From NCBI GenBank assembly GCA_019347995.1, contig JAHWKH010000085.1, positions 1 to 8,446 on the forward strand: a stretch of DNA of 8,446 bases, read 5' to 3'. Shown here in pieces: positions 1 through 6,689 of the stretch (its first letter is position 1; every line of letters begins with the position of its first letter). This stretch comes from Gemmatimonadota bacterium. GTDB lineage: Bacteria; Gemmatimonadota; Gemmatimonadetes; Longimicrobiales; UBA6960. Both the position numbers and the translations under genes were made by a program. A model generated the notes under the pieces. That model was not told the origin of the DNA. It made no database searches and worked only from the letters and a program-made list of their open reading frames with translations.

Positions 1-767
<767 letters not shown>

Positions 768-845
768 GTCGCCCGGCCGGGGACCCGGCGCGCAGGTTCT
801 AGGTTATCATGGGAGTACGCCGTCTCTCCCCGTCCCGGACTCCGC

Positions 846-1394
846 ATGATCCCGAGCTCTCCTCCGTCGCCGGCCCGCGCGTCTTCGCGGGCACCGCTCC
901 TCCTCCTGCTGGCGCTGGCCGCCGCGGCGCCCCCCTCGGCCGCCGCCCAGCAGGATGCCGGACCCGCGCTGGCGCCCGTCTCCGTGACCTTCGAGGAGAC
1001 GGCGCTGCGCGACGTCGTCCGCTTCTTCGCCGCCTACGCGGGCCGCTCCATCGTGGTGGGGCGGGGCGTCGAGGGCGTCGTGAGCGCCGACATCCAGCGC
1101 CAGCCGTGGGACGTGGCGCTGGCCGCGATCCTGGATTCCCAGGGGCTCACGGGCCGCGAGATGGAGAGCGGCATCATCCTGGTGGAGTCGCCCGACGCCG
1201 TCACCGGCGCGACGGAGCCCGTGGTGACGCGGGTCTTCCGCCTGAGCTACGTCCAGGCCGCCGAGCTGCAGCCGGCGGTGCAGACGCTCCTGTCCGAGCG
1301 GGGCGCCGTGGCCGTGCTGCCGGGCATCAACGCCCTGGTGGTGACGGACGCGCCGGAGGTGATCGGGCGCGTCGGGGCCCTGCTGGGGGGGTAG
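846..1394 (+). CDS. Exported secretin N0/N1-domain protein lacking the secretin barrel
   Basis: This 182-residue protein has a signal peptide (hydrophobic stretch about 17-29, likely cleavage SAAA/QQ at 34/35). Next comes an STN/N0-like domain (about 45-114, with FEETALRDVVRFFAAYAGRSI and a PWDVALAAIL helix). An N1-type domain (about 127-182, VFRLSYVQAAELQPAVQTLL and NALVVTDAP) ends it. In PilQ/GspD-type secretins these periplasmic domains precede a long pore-forming barrel in the outer membrane. Here the ORF stops at TAG 1392-1394 just where the barrel part would begin, after a run of seven G (1385-1391). Neither other frame downstream resumes secretin sequence, so a simple one-base slip does not restore it. 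It may be a truncated secretin (pseudogene) or a stand-alone N0-N1 partner protein. The ATG at 846 has no clear Shine-Dalgarno sequence. The domain call is firm; function is unsure. Confidence 0.75.
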   Translation: MIPSSPPSPARASSRAPLLLLLALAAAAPPSAAAQQDAGPALAPVSVTFEETALRDVVRFFAAYAGRSIVVGRGVEGVVSADIQRQPWDVALAAILDSQGLTGREMESGIILVESPDAVTGATEPVVTRVFRLSYVQAAELQPAVQTLLSERGAVAVLPGINALVVTDAPEVIGRVGALLGG

Positions 1395-1472
1395 GAAGCC
1401 TTCCCCTGGCATTCGATCGGGCTCGGAGGTACACATCCTGCGGGTCGGAGGGCTCCCATTCGAGTCCTGGCA

Positions 1473-1478
1473 GAGGAG
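1473..1478 (+). promoter_or_regulatory. Strong ribosome binding site before the porin-like remnant
   Basis: GAGGAG lies five bases before the ATG at 1484. It is one of the clearest Shine-Dalgarno sequences in the window and supports 1484 as the original start of the broken outer-membrane protein gene. Confidence 0.6.
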
Positions 1479-1483
1479 CAAGA

Positions 1484-1658
1484 ATGCGCGGCCTGCTCGC
1501 CCCCCGTCCCGTCGTCGCCGTCCTGGCCGCCGCCGCGCTGGCGTCGGCGCGGCCTGCGCCTCGGCCTCCTGGGGCCGGGCACCTTCGCCGAAGCGCGCTT
1601 CATGGACATGGGGGAGGATCACGCCTCGGTGCCCATCACGGTGGGACTCCTCTTCTGA
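1484..1658 (+). pseudogene. Remnant of an outer-membrane beta-barrel protein (internal deletion plus frame change)
   Basis: The ATG at 1484 begins a typical signal peptide (MRGLLAPRPVVAVLAAAALASA). From about 1551 a different frame reads GLRLGLLGPGTF, then AEARFMDMGEDHASVPITVGLLF, and stops at TGA 1656-1658. An alternating strand ending in a terminal Phe just before the stop is the usual mark of the last beta strand recognised by the BAM machinery. So the two ends of one secreted barrel protein are present, but the middle (normally 100-200 residues) is missing and the ends are in different frames (start frame 2, end frame 3). Read straight on from the ATG, the ORF gives low-complexity sequence to a TGA at 1688-1690, overlapping the next gene's TTG. 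A functional product is unlikely. The join lies around 1540-1551. Rest of this gap: 1395-1472 holds no gene I can see. Confidence 0.6.
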
Positions 1659-1675
1659 TGGCGCCCCCGCGCCCC

Positions 1676-1680
1676 GGAGG
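1676..1680 (+). promoter_or_regulatory. Ribosome binding site that fixes a TTG start
   Basis: GGAGG stands six bases before the TTG at 1687. There is no ATG or GTG in the right frame that would keep the lipoprotein signal, so this site is what supports TTG as the start codon. Confidence 0.6.
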
Positions 1681-1686
1681 ACCCTC

Positions 1687-2373
1687 TTGAAGCTCGGTGC
1701 GGTCGGCCGGTCCGCCGGGTGGGCGACGGGGCTGCTGGCTCTCGCAGCGGCGTGCGGCGGCGAAGCTCCAGCGCCCGGCGACGAGGTGCCGGCCGCTGGG
1801 GACGCCGTGCCCGCGGCGGACACGGCCCTGTCCGCGGCCGGGGCTTCGGTCCCCGGCGCCTCCGAGCGGCCCGCGACGCGCACCGACACCCTCCTCGTCG
1901 AGGGCATGCCCGAGCCCGTCGAGCTCCGGCTCGTGCGATCGCCCGACGGGTTCCCGCTGCCGTTCAGCACGTACGCGCCCGCGGAGTTCCGGGTGGAGCA
2001 GGCGATGCGGGAAGGCCAGCCCGCCGTCCGCTTCGTCGCCGCCTTCGGAGGCGTGCGCAGCGAGGACGCGTTCGTGGAGATCGCCCTCTACCCGGCCGGC
2101 GGGGGTCAGGCCGCCGCGCTGGAGCGGGCGGCGCTGTCGATGGATCCGTCGGCCGAGCCCGAGATCCTGGACGGGAGCGGACTGGGCTGGGCCGAGCTCG
2201 GCTGGAGGTGGCGGGGCGGCGGCGCGGACGGCCCCTACGTGGCGCACTTCCTCCTGGGCCACCACGGCGAGCGCTGGTTCCAGGTGCTCAGGCGCTATCC
2301 CCCGGAATACGCGGAGGGTTTCGTCCCCCGGGCCGAGGTCATCCTGGAGTCGCTGCGCTGGGGCGACGGCTGA
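1687..2373 (+). CDS. Putative lipoprotein of unknown function
   Basis: I do not recognise a named family. The 228-residue product starts at TTG behind a good GGAGG. Residues 8-22 form a short lipoprotein signal with Cys23 in an LALAAAC context, so lipid anchoring to a cell membrane is likely. Residues 24-66 are a flexible Ala/Pro/Gly/Asp linker. The globular part (about 67-228) begins LLVEGMPEPVELRLV and contains a PLPFSTYAPAEF segment, an alternating beta-like stretch (AVRFVAAFGG, FVEIALYPAG) and a C-terminal helix (VILESLRW). The pattern of a 'plain text' beta sheet with a PxxFSTYxP entry vaguely recalls the PsbP/DcrB-like fold, but this is only a guess. It follows the broken porin-like gene with a one-codon overlap and could have been co-transcribed with it. 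Codon use is like its neighbours and the frame is intact. Confidence 0.7.
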   Translation: MKLGAVGRSAGWATGLLALAAACGGEAPAPGDEVPAAGDAVPAADTALSAAGASVPGASERPATRTDTLLVEGMPEPVELRLVRSPDGFPLPFSTYAPAEFRVEQAMREGQPAVRFVAAFGGVRSEDAFVEIALYPAGGGQAAALERAALSMDPSAEPEILDGSGLGWAELGWRWRGGGADGPYVAHFLLGHHGERWFQVLRRYPPEYAEGFVPRAEVILESLRWGDG

Positions 2374-2389
2374 GCCCAAGGCACGCGAC

Positions 2390-2418
2390 TGGCGAGGAAA
2401 AGCGACACTACATACAAT
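2390..2418 (+). promoter_or_regulatory. Possible sigma70-type promoter for the mmsA-aminotransferase pair
   Basis: TACAAT at 2413-2418 matches five of six bases of the -10 consensus. TGGCGA at 2390-2395 matches three of six of the -35 with a 17-base spacer. The patch 2398-2430 is strikingly AT-rich for this window and lies ~110 bases before the mmsA start. The rest of 2374-2531 shows no gene. Confidence 0.3.
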
Positions 2419-2426
2419 CTACAATC
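2413..2426 (+). repeat. Two exact tandem copies of TACAATC upstream of mmsA
   Basis: TACAATC occurs at 2413-2419 and again at 2420-2426 without spacing; another TACA lies just before, at 2409-2412. The repeat overlaps the proposed -10 element, so it might be a regulator binding site or simply a double -10. No protein can be assigned to it from sequence alone. Confidence 0.5.
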
Positions 2427-2531
2427 ACACGCGACGGGCTTGCTTCGGACGTTCCCAGGGCCTCTCCCTGGCCGCGGGTTCTCCTCGGGCCCCGACCCCC
2501 TGCGTCCCGGGCAGCGAGCCGACCACGAGCC

Positions 2532-4025
2532 ATGAGCCGCGCGACCTCCTCCTCTTCCACGTCCTCGTCGTCTTCCGTGGGCGAGCCCGTCCCGAACTTC
2601 ATCGGGGGTGAATGGGTCGCCTCCTCGGCCACGGACGCCCTGGAGGTGCTCGACCCGGCCACCGGGGAGGTCCTCGGCCACGTTCCCCTCTCCACGTCGG
2701 CGGACGTGGACGCCGCCGTCGCGGCGGCGAAGGCGGCCTTCCCGGCGTGGCGGGCGACGCCGGCGGTGGAGCGCGTGCGGGTGCTCTTCCGCTTCAAGGC
2801 GTTGCTGGACGAGCACAAGCACGAGCTCGCCCGCCACCTGACGCGCGAGCACGGCAAGAACGTGAAGGAGACGCTGGGCGAGATCCAGCGGGGCATCGAG
2901 AACGTCGAGCACGCCTGCGGCATCCCCTCGCTCATGATGGGCGACACCCTGGAGGACGTGTCCTCGGGCATCGACTGCGAGACGATCCGCCAGCCCCTGG
3001 GCGTCTTCGCCGCCATCACGCCGTACAACTTCCCCGTGATGATCCCCCTGTGGTTCTGGCCGTACGCCGTGGCCACGGGGAACACGTTCGTCCTCAAGCC
3101 CAGCGAACAGGATCCCCTCACGCACCAGAAGATCGTGGACCTGGCGGTGCGGGCGGGTCTGCCGGACGGCGTCCTGAACGTGGTCCACGGCGACAAGGCG
3201 GTGTCCTCCGCGCTCCTGGAGCACCCGGACGTGACGGGCATCTCGTTCGTGGGCTCGAGCCGGATCGCCCGCCTCGTCTACGAGCGCGCCGGCGCGACCG
3301 GCAAGCGGGTCCAGGCGCTGGGCGGGGCCAAGAACCACATGATCGTCATGCCCGACGCCGACATGGACGTCACCACCGAGGCGATCATCAGCTCCGTCTA
3401 CGGGTCCGCCGGACAGCGCTGCCTGGCCGGCAGCCAGGTGGTGGGGGTGGGCGACGCCTATGGACCGGTGCGGGAGAAGGTCCTGGAGCGGGCCCGGGCG
3501 GTGAACGTCGGGTACGGCCTGGACGAGGCCACGTTCATGGGCCCGGTCATCTCCGCCACGCACCGGGAGCGGGTGGAGGGCTACATCGGCGAGGGCGAGC
3601 GGGAGGGCGCGGAGGTCGGCCTGGACGGGCGCGGCCACCGCGTCGAGAGCCGTCCCCGCGGCCACTGGGTCGGCCCCACGGTGCTGGAGAACGTGGCTCC
3701 CGAGATGTCGGTGGGCCGCGAGGAGATCTTCGGCCCGGTGGCCGGGCTCACGCGCGTGGACTCGCTGGAGGAGGCGATCGAGCTCATGCACCGCGTGGAG
3801 TACGGCAACGCCACGTCGCTCTTCACCACCAGCGGCCGCGCCGCCCGGGAGTTTCGCTACCACGCCGGCATCAGCATGATCGGCATCAACATCGGAGTGG
3901 CCGCGCCCATGGCCTTCTTCCCCTTCGGCGGCTCGCGCGCGTCCTTCTACGGGGACCTGCGGGCCCAGGGCAAGGACGCCATCGCCTTCTACACCGACCA
4001 GCGCGTGGTCATCTCGAGGTGGTAG
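2532..4025 (+). CDS. mmsA: Methylmalonate-semialdehyde dehydrogenase (CoA-acylating)
   Basis: The enzyme oxidises methylmalonate semialdehyde to propionyl-CoA, or malonate semialdehyde to acetyl-CoA, with NAD+ and CoA and loss of CO2. Its 497 residues match the usual family length. Seen in order: PNFIGGEWV near the N-terminus, ITPYNFPVMIPLWFWPYA with oxyanion Asn166, the NAD-site FVGSSRIA, LGGAKNHMIVMPDAD (262-276), GQRCLAG with catalytic Cys297, EEIFGPV, and the C-terminal FPFGG...SFYGDL...FYTDQRVV. Ala262 stands where hydrolytic aldehyde dehydrogenases carry the general-base Glu of their ELGG motif. This fits the CoA-dependent MMSDH branch. Start ATG 2532 gives an unusual Ser-rich head (residues 6-15 are all Ser or Thr); GTG 2577 is an alternative that removes it. 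Neither has a good Shine-Dalgarno. The aminotransferase follows after 43 bases, so the two form an operon. Family is certain; the in vivo pathway (beta-amino acids, valine or inositol) is inferred from the partner gene. Confidence 0.95.
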   Translation: MSRATSSSSTSSSSSVGEPVPNFIGGEWVASSATDALEVLDPATGEVLGHVPLSTSADVDAAVAAAKAAFPAWRATPAVERVRVLFRFKALLDEHKHELARHLTREHGKNVKETLGEIQRGIENVEHACGIPSLMMGDTLEDVSSGIDCETIRQPLGVFAAITPYNFPVMIPLWFWPYAVATGNTFVLKPSEQDPLTHQKIVDLAVRAGLPDGVLNVVHGDKAVSSALLEHPDVTGISFVGSSRIARLVYERAGATGKRVQALGGAKNHMIVMPDADMDVTTEAIISSVYGSAGQRCLAGSQVVGVGDAYGPVREKVLERARAVNVGYGLDEATFMGPVISATHRERVEGYIGEGEREGAEVGLDGRGHRVESRPRGHWVGPTVLENVAPEMSVGREEIFGPVAGLTRVDSLEEAIELMHRVEYGNATSLFTTSGRAAREFRYHAGISMIGINIGVAAPMAFFPFGGSRASFYGDLRAQGKDAIAFYTDQRVVISRW

Positions 4026-4057
4026 GCGCCACCGCCGCAGCGGAGCCGTTCCACACC

Positions 4058-4064
4058 AGGGAGG
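4058..4064 (+). promoter_or_regulatory. Shine-Dalgarno for a GTG start
   Basis: AGGGAGG stands four bases before GTG 4069. It is the strongest ribosome binding site in the window and supports GTG, rather than the later ATG at 4096, as the aminotransferase start. Confidence 0.65.
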
Positions 4065-4068
4065 CATC

Positions 4069-5400
4069 GTGACCGTCACCAGACCCACCGAGCTCATGGC
4101 CCCGAAGGACGAGGCGATCATCGACGCGCACCGGGAGAGGCTCTTTCCCTGGGTGAAGCCCTACTACGCCGAGCCCCTCGTCCTCGAGGAAGCGCGGGGG
4201 GTGTGGGTGAAGGACGTGGACGGCAGGGAGTACCTGGACTTCTTCGCCGGCATCCTGACCACGTCCATCGGCCACTGTCACCCCGCGGTCTCCGAGCGGG
4301 TGCACGAGCAGATGCGGCGGCTGGGCCACACCTCCGCCCTCTACGTCACCGAGGGGCAGATCGAGGTGGCGGAGCGGATCGTGGCGCTGGCGCCCGCCGG
4401 CCTGAAGCGCGCCGCCTTCACCAACAGCGGCACGGAAGCCGTGGAGACCGCCGTCACGGCCGCGCGGGTCTACACGGGCCGGAGCGAGGTCGTGGCCCTG
4501 CGCTACGCGTACTCGGGCCGCAGCAGCCTGGGCTCGAGCCTCACGGCGCACGCCGCCTGGCGTCCGCTGCCGGGCTCCGTCGCGGGCATCACCCACGCCC
4601 GAGCGCCCTACGTCTACCGCTCCCCCCTGGGCCCCGACGCCCCGGACGAGGCGCAGGTCGACTTCTTCATCGACGACCTGGTGGAGGTCATCGAGACCAC
4701 CACGTCGGGGCGCCCCGCCGCGCTCCTGGCCGAGGCGATCCAGGGCGTGGGAGGGTTCATCGTGCCCCCGCCCGGCTACCTGAGGCGGGCCGCCGAGGTG
4801 ATCCGCCACTACGGCGGCGTCTTCATCTGCGACGAGGTCCAGACCGGCTTCGGGCGCACGGGCGACCACTGGTTCGGCTGCCAGCACGACGGCGTGGAGC
4901 CCGACGTCATGGTGATGGCCAAGGGCATCGCCAACGGCTTCCCCGTGGGGGCCACGCTGGCCCGCGACGAGGTGGCCGAAGCCTGGACGTCCTTGTCCAT
5001 CTCGACCTACGGAGGCAACCCGGTGTCCATGGCGGCGGCCGCGGCGACCCTCGACGTCATGGTGGAGGAGAACGTGCCGGTGCGCTCCGCGGAGCGGGGG
5101 CGGCAGGTGCGCGCGGCCCTGGAGGCCCTGCGGGAGGAGCACGACTGGATCGGCGACGTGCGCGGGATGGGCCTCATGCAGGCCCTGGAGATCGTCGAGG
5201 AGGGCGAGGGCCGCCAGCCGGACCCGGTCCGGGCCCGCGCGCTGCTGGAAGCGGCCCGGGAGGAGGGCCTCCTGGTGGGCACCGGTGGCCTGGCCGGTCA
5301 CGTCGTGCGCCTCGGACCCTCCATGCTGATCACCGAGGAGGAGACCGAGGAGGGTCTGGTGCGGCTGGGCCGGGCCTGCCGGGCGGCGTCGGTCCGCTGA
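4069..5400 (+). CDS. Class III PLP aminotransferase, AGXT2 / beta-alanine:pyruvate-like
   Basis: This PLP enzyme of 443 residues moves an amino group from an omega- or beta-amino acid, probably to pyruvate or glyoxylate. Visible landmarks are the N-terminal GVWVKDVDGREYLDFFAG, the phosphate-binding TNSGTEAVETA (Ser120-Gly121-Thr122), the CDEVQTGFGRTG motif (Asp255 for the pyridine nitrogen) and AKGIANGFP with Lys285 as Schiff-base lysine. STYGGNPVSMAAA and VRGMGLMQALEIV follow. The layout fits the AGXT2 group (alanine-glyoxylate / beta-aminoisobutyrate-pyruvate) better than acetylornithine or GABA enzymes. The neighbour mmsA would use exactly the semialdehyde made from beta-alanine or beta-aminoisobutyrate, as in the known bauA-bauC arrangement of Pseudomonas. 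One oddity: the usual aromatic-His-Gly pair that packs on PLP reads Tyr148-Ser149-Gly150 here. It ends 26 bases before the end of the convergent regulator. The class is certain; substrate is inferred from context. Confidence 0.9.
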   Translation: MTVTRPTELMAPKDEAIIDAHRERLFPWVKPYYAEPLVLEEARGVWVKDVDGREYLDFFAGILTTSIGHCHPAVSERVHEQMRRLGHTSALYVTEGQIEVAERIVALAPAGLKRAAFTNSGTEAVETAVTAARVYTGRSEVVALRYAYSGRSSLGSSLTAHAAWRPLPGSVAGITHARAPYVYRSPLGPDAPDEAQVDFFIDDLVEVIETTTSGRPAALLAEAIQGVGGFIVPPPGYLRRAAEVIRHYGGVFICDEVQTGFGRTGDHWFGCQHDGVEPDVMVMAKGIANGFPVGATLARDEVAEAWTSLSISTYGGNPVSMAAAAATLDVMVEENVPVRSAERGRQVRAALEALREEHDWIGDVRGMGLMQALEIVEEGEGRQPDPVRARALLEAAREEGLLVGTGGLAGHVVRLGPSMLITEEETEEGLVRLGRACRAASVR

Positions 5401-5419
5401 GGGCGCACCCGCCTCGGAC
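5392..5419 (+). terminator. Imperfect hairpin at the convergent gene ends
   Basis: GTCC (5392-5395) and GAGG (5399-5402) can pair with CCTC (5412-5415) and GGAC (5416-5419): eight pairs with a three-base bulge and a nine-base loop, across the aminotransferase stop codon. A larger repeat CGGTCCG (5390-5396) / CGGACCG (5438-5444) encloses it. There is no T-run, so it is a weak candidate for ending transcription. Confidence 0.25.
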
Positions 5420-5426
5420 AGGCTCC

Positions 5427-6098
5427 CTACGGCTGCTCGGACCGTTCCTCGGAAAAGCGCCGGTAGGTGAGGGCCATGTTGTTCTCCAGCACCTCGAGGG
5501 CGCGCTCGTGATCGTCGGCTTCGATGGCCCGGATGAGCTCGTCGTGCTCCGCGACCGATTCCTCGGTGCGCTTGCGCTGGGAGTAGAACCACAGCTCCAG
5601 GCGGCTCACCTGGCTGCGGAGGTCGTCGAGGAGCTCGGAGAGGCGCTGGCTGCCGCTGCGCTCGCACAGGAAGTGGTGGAACTGGTTGTTCAGGTCGATG
5701 AGGCGCCGCACGTCGTCGCTGTCGCGCTCCGCGGCCATCTTCCTGTTGATCGCCTTGAGCCCCTCGATGTCCTCGCGGGTCAGCCGGGGCAGGGCCAGGC
5801 GACCGGCCAGGAGCTCCAGGGCGGAGACGATGGGATAGAGCTCCAGCAGGGTCCCCAGCGGCTCCTTGGGCACCCGGAAGCCCCGGTGCGGGATGCGCTC
5901 GAGGAAGCCCTCGCTGGCGAGACGCCCCAGCGCCTCGCGCACCGGCGTCCGGCTCACGCCCAGCGCGGCGCTCACCTCCTGCTCGCGCACGAACTCGCCG
6001 AGAGCCATGTCGCCGTTCAGGATGCGGGAGCGGATGGCGTTGTATGCCTGGTCGGCCAGCGTGGTCTGGGAGACCTTCGGCCAGGGCGTTCTCGTCAT
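5427..6098 (-). CDS. GntR-family transcriptional regulator, FadR/FCD type
   Basis: This is a 223-residue DNA-binding repressor or activator. Residues 13-76 form the GntR winged helix (LADQAYNAIRSRIL, then VSRTPVREALGRLASEGFLE as recognition region at 48-67, and the wing HRGFRV). Residues ~83-215 form the all-helical FCD ligand domain. Three FCD metal-site positions read Asn137 (NNQFH), His141 and His185 (AEHDELI); the last, usually His, appears to be Asn207. The frame is open further up to a GTG at 6215, but that extension is not GntR-like and would cover a -10-like element, so ATG 6098 is chosen; it has no clear Shine-Dalgarno. The gene faces the mmsA-aminotransferase operon tail to tail, 26 bases apart. 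By analogy with FCD regulators of nearby catabolic genes it probably controls them, responding to an organic acid. The family is certain; the target is inferred. Confidence 0.92.
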   Translation of the reverse strand: MTRTPWPKVSQTTLADQAYNAIRSRILNGDMALGEFVREQEVSAALGVSRTPVREALGRLASEGFLERIPHRGFRVPKEPLGTLLELYPIVSALELLAGRLALPRLTREDIEGLKAINRKMAAERDSDDVRRLIDLNNQFHHFLCERSGSQRLSELLDDLRSQVSRLELWFYSQRKRTEESVAEHDELIRAIEADDHERALEVLENNMALTYRRFSEERSEQP

Positions 6099-6142
6099 TC
6101 TGTCGAGCCCGGGGCTGGGGATCCGGCTCACGGCAAGGGAAG

Positions 6143-6165
6143 AAAGGCCTTTTCGCACAGTATAC
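6143..6165. promoter_or_regulatory. Palindromes and -10-like element upstream of the GntR gene
   Basis: AAAGGCCTTT (6143-6152) and GTATAC (6160-6165) are perfect palindromes 45-70 bases before the GntR ATG. On the minus strand TATACT (6164-6159) matches five of six -10 bases, and the -35 is poor. An autoregulatory site here is plausible but not shown. The remainder of 6099-6244 holds no gene I can support. Confidence 0.3.
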
Positions 6166-6244
6166 CGGGCTCGAGGATATGCGGCGCAGGGCCTTCCAGC
6201 AACCGACGTTCCCACCCAGCTCTTCTCCCCGTAAGCGACCGGTC

Positions 6245-6688
6245 ATGTCCCGAGCACGATCCCACCCCATCCGTCTCGTCGCGACCCGCGGATCCGCCGG
6301 CAGCGCCGCTCGCGCCATGACCGGCCGCGCGAGCTTCGCCTTCGTCCGAACCGGGCCCCTCGCGTCCGCTGGCCGCGCGACGCTCGCCTTCGTCCGGCGC
6401 GGGCCCCTCGCCTCCGCCGGCCTCGCGACCCTCGCCGTGGCCGCCCTCGCGACCGCCACGCCGGCGGCCGCCCAGACGACCATCCGGATCGTCCCCACCG
6501 ACGGCGCGGTCTTCGCCCGGGGCCAGCGCTTCGACCTGCGCGTGGAGGCCACCGGCGCCGACCCCGGGGGAGCCCCGCCCCGGGGGCTGCGCGTCGAGGT
6601 GGACGGGGAGCCGGTCACCGCGCTCAACATCCTGGACCCTGGCGCGGGAGGCGAGCGCGGCGCCGGCGGGACCGGGGCCAGCGGGGCC
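6245..6688 (+). pseudogene. N-terminal fragment of a secreted protein, possibly an alkaline phosphatase
   Basis: From ATG 6245 (or ATG 6317; neither has a Shine-Dalgarno) the frame codes a long arginine-rich leader and a hydrophobic export segment ending ATPAAAQ. Then comes a mature start: TTIRIVPTDGAVFARGQRFD, LRVEATGADP, GLRVEVDGEPVTALNILDPG. This resembles, from memory, the Ig-like opening of secreted alkaline phosphatases of Gemmatimonadota. That naming is weak, since no catalytic part is present. The frame stays open to TAA 6959-6961, but from about 6680-6700 on it is the antisense of a glycine-zipper sequence on the other strand, so the true gene is cut there after roughly 145 residues. 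The leader contains a 16-residue unit repeated in tandem. A functional product is doubtful. Confidence 0.5.
6323..6418 (+). repeat. 48-base imperfect tandem repeat in the export leader
   Basis: Two 48-base units (6323-6370 and 6371-6418) encode GRASFAFVRTGPLASA and GRATLAFVRRGPLASA. A diverged third unit begins at 6419 (GLATLAV...). Being in frame and of codon-multiple length, the repeat lengthens the positively charged part before the signal peptide core. Confidence 0.7.
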
Positions 6689-6689
6689 G

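Noticed and set aside
1441..1480. A T-loop-like TTCGAGT (1459-1465) suggesting a tRNA or tRNA scar
   Set aside because: The bases on both sides do not form the five-pair T stem (the G53-C61 pair is absent) and no anticodon or acceptor stem fits.
809..1690. Long plus-strand ORF of 293 codons
   Set aside because: It is a shadow frame of the secretin-domain gene; its sequence is Arg/Gly/Ala-rich low complexity. Only its last part from 1484 contains the signal peptide of the remnant.
2405..2430. A FadR-family operator of the TNGTNNNACNA type upstream of mmsA
   Set aside because: I scanned the patch on both strands and found no match to that pattern; only the tandem heptamer is present. GTATAC at 6160-6165 also lacks the flanks.
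1719..2531. N-terminal extension of the dehydrogenase frame upstream of 2532
   Set aside because: The extension runs through another frame of the lipoprotein gene and is low-complexity Arg-rich sequence; MMSDH homology starts only after 2532.
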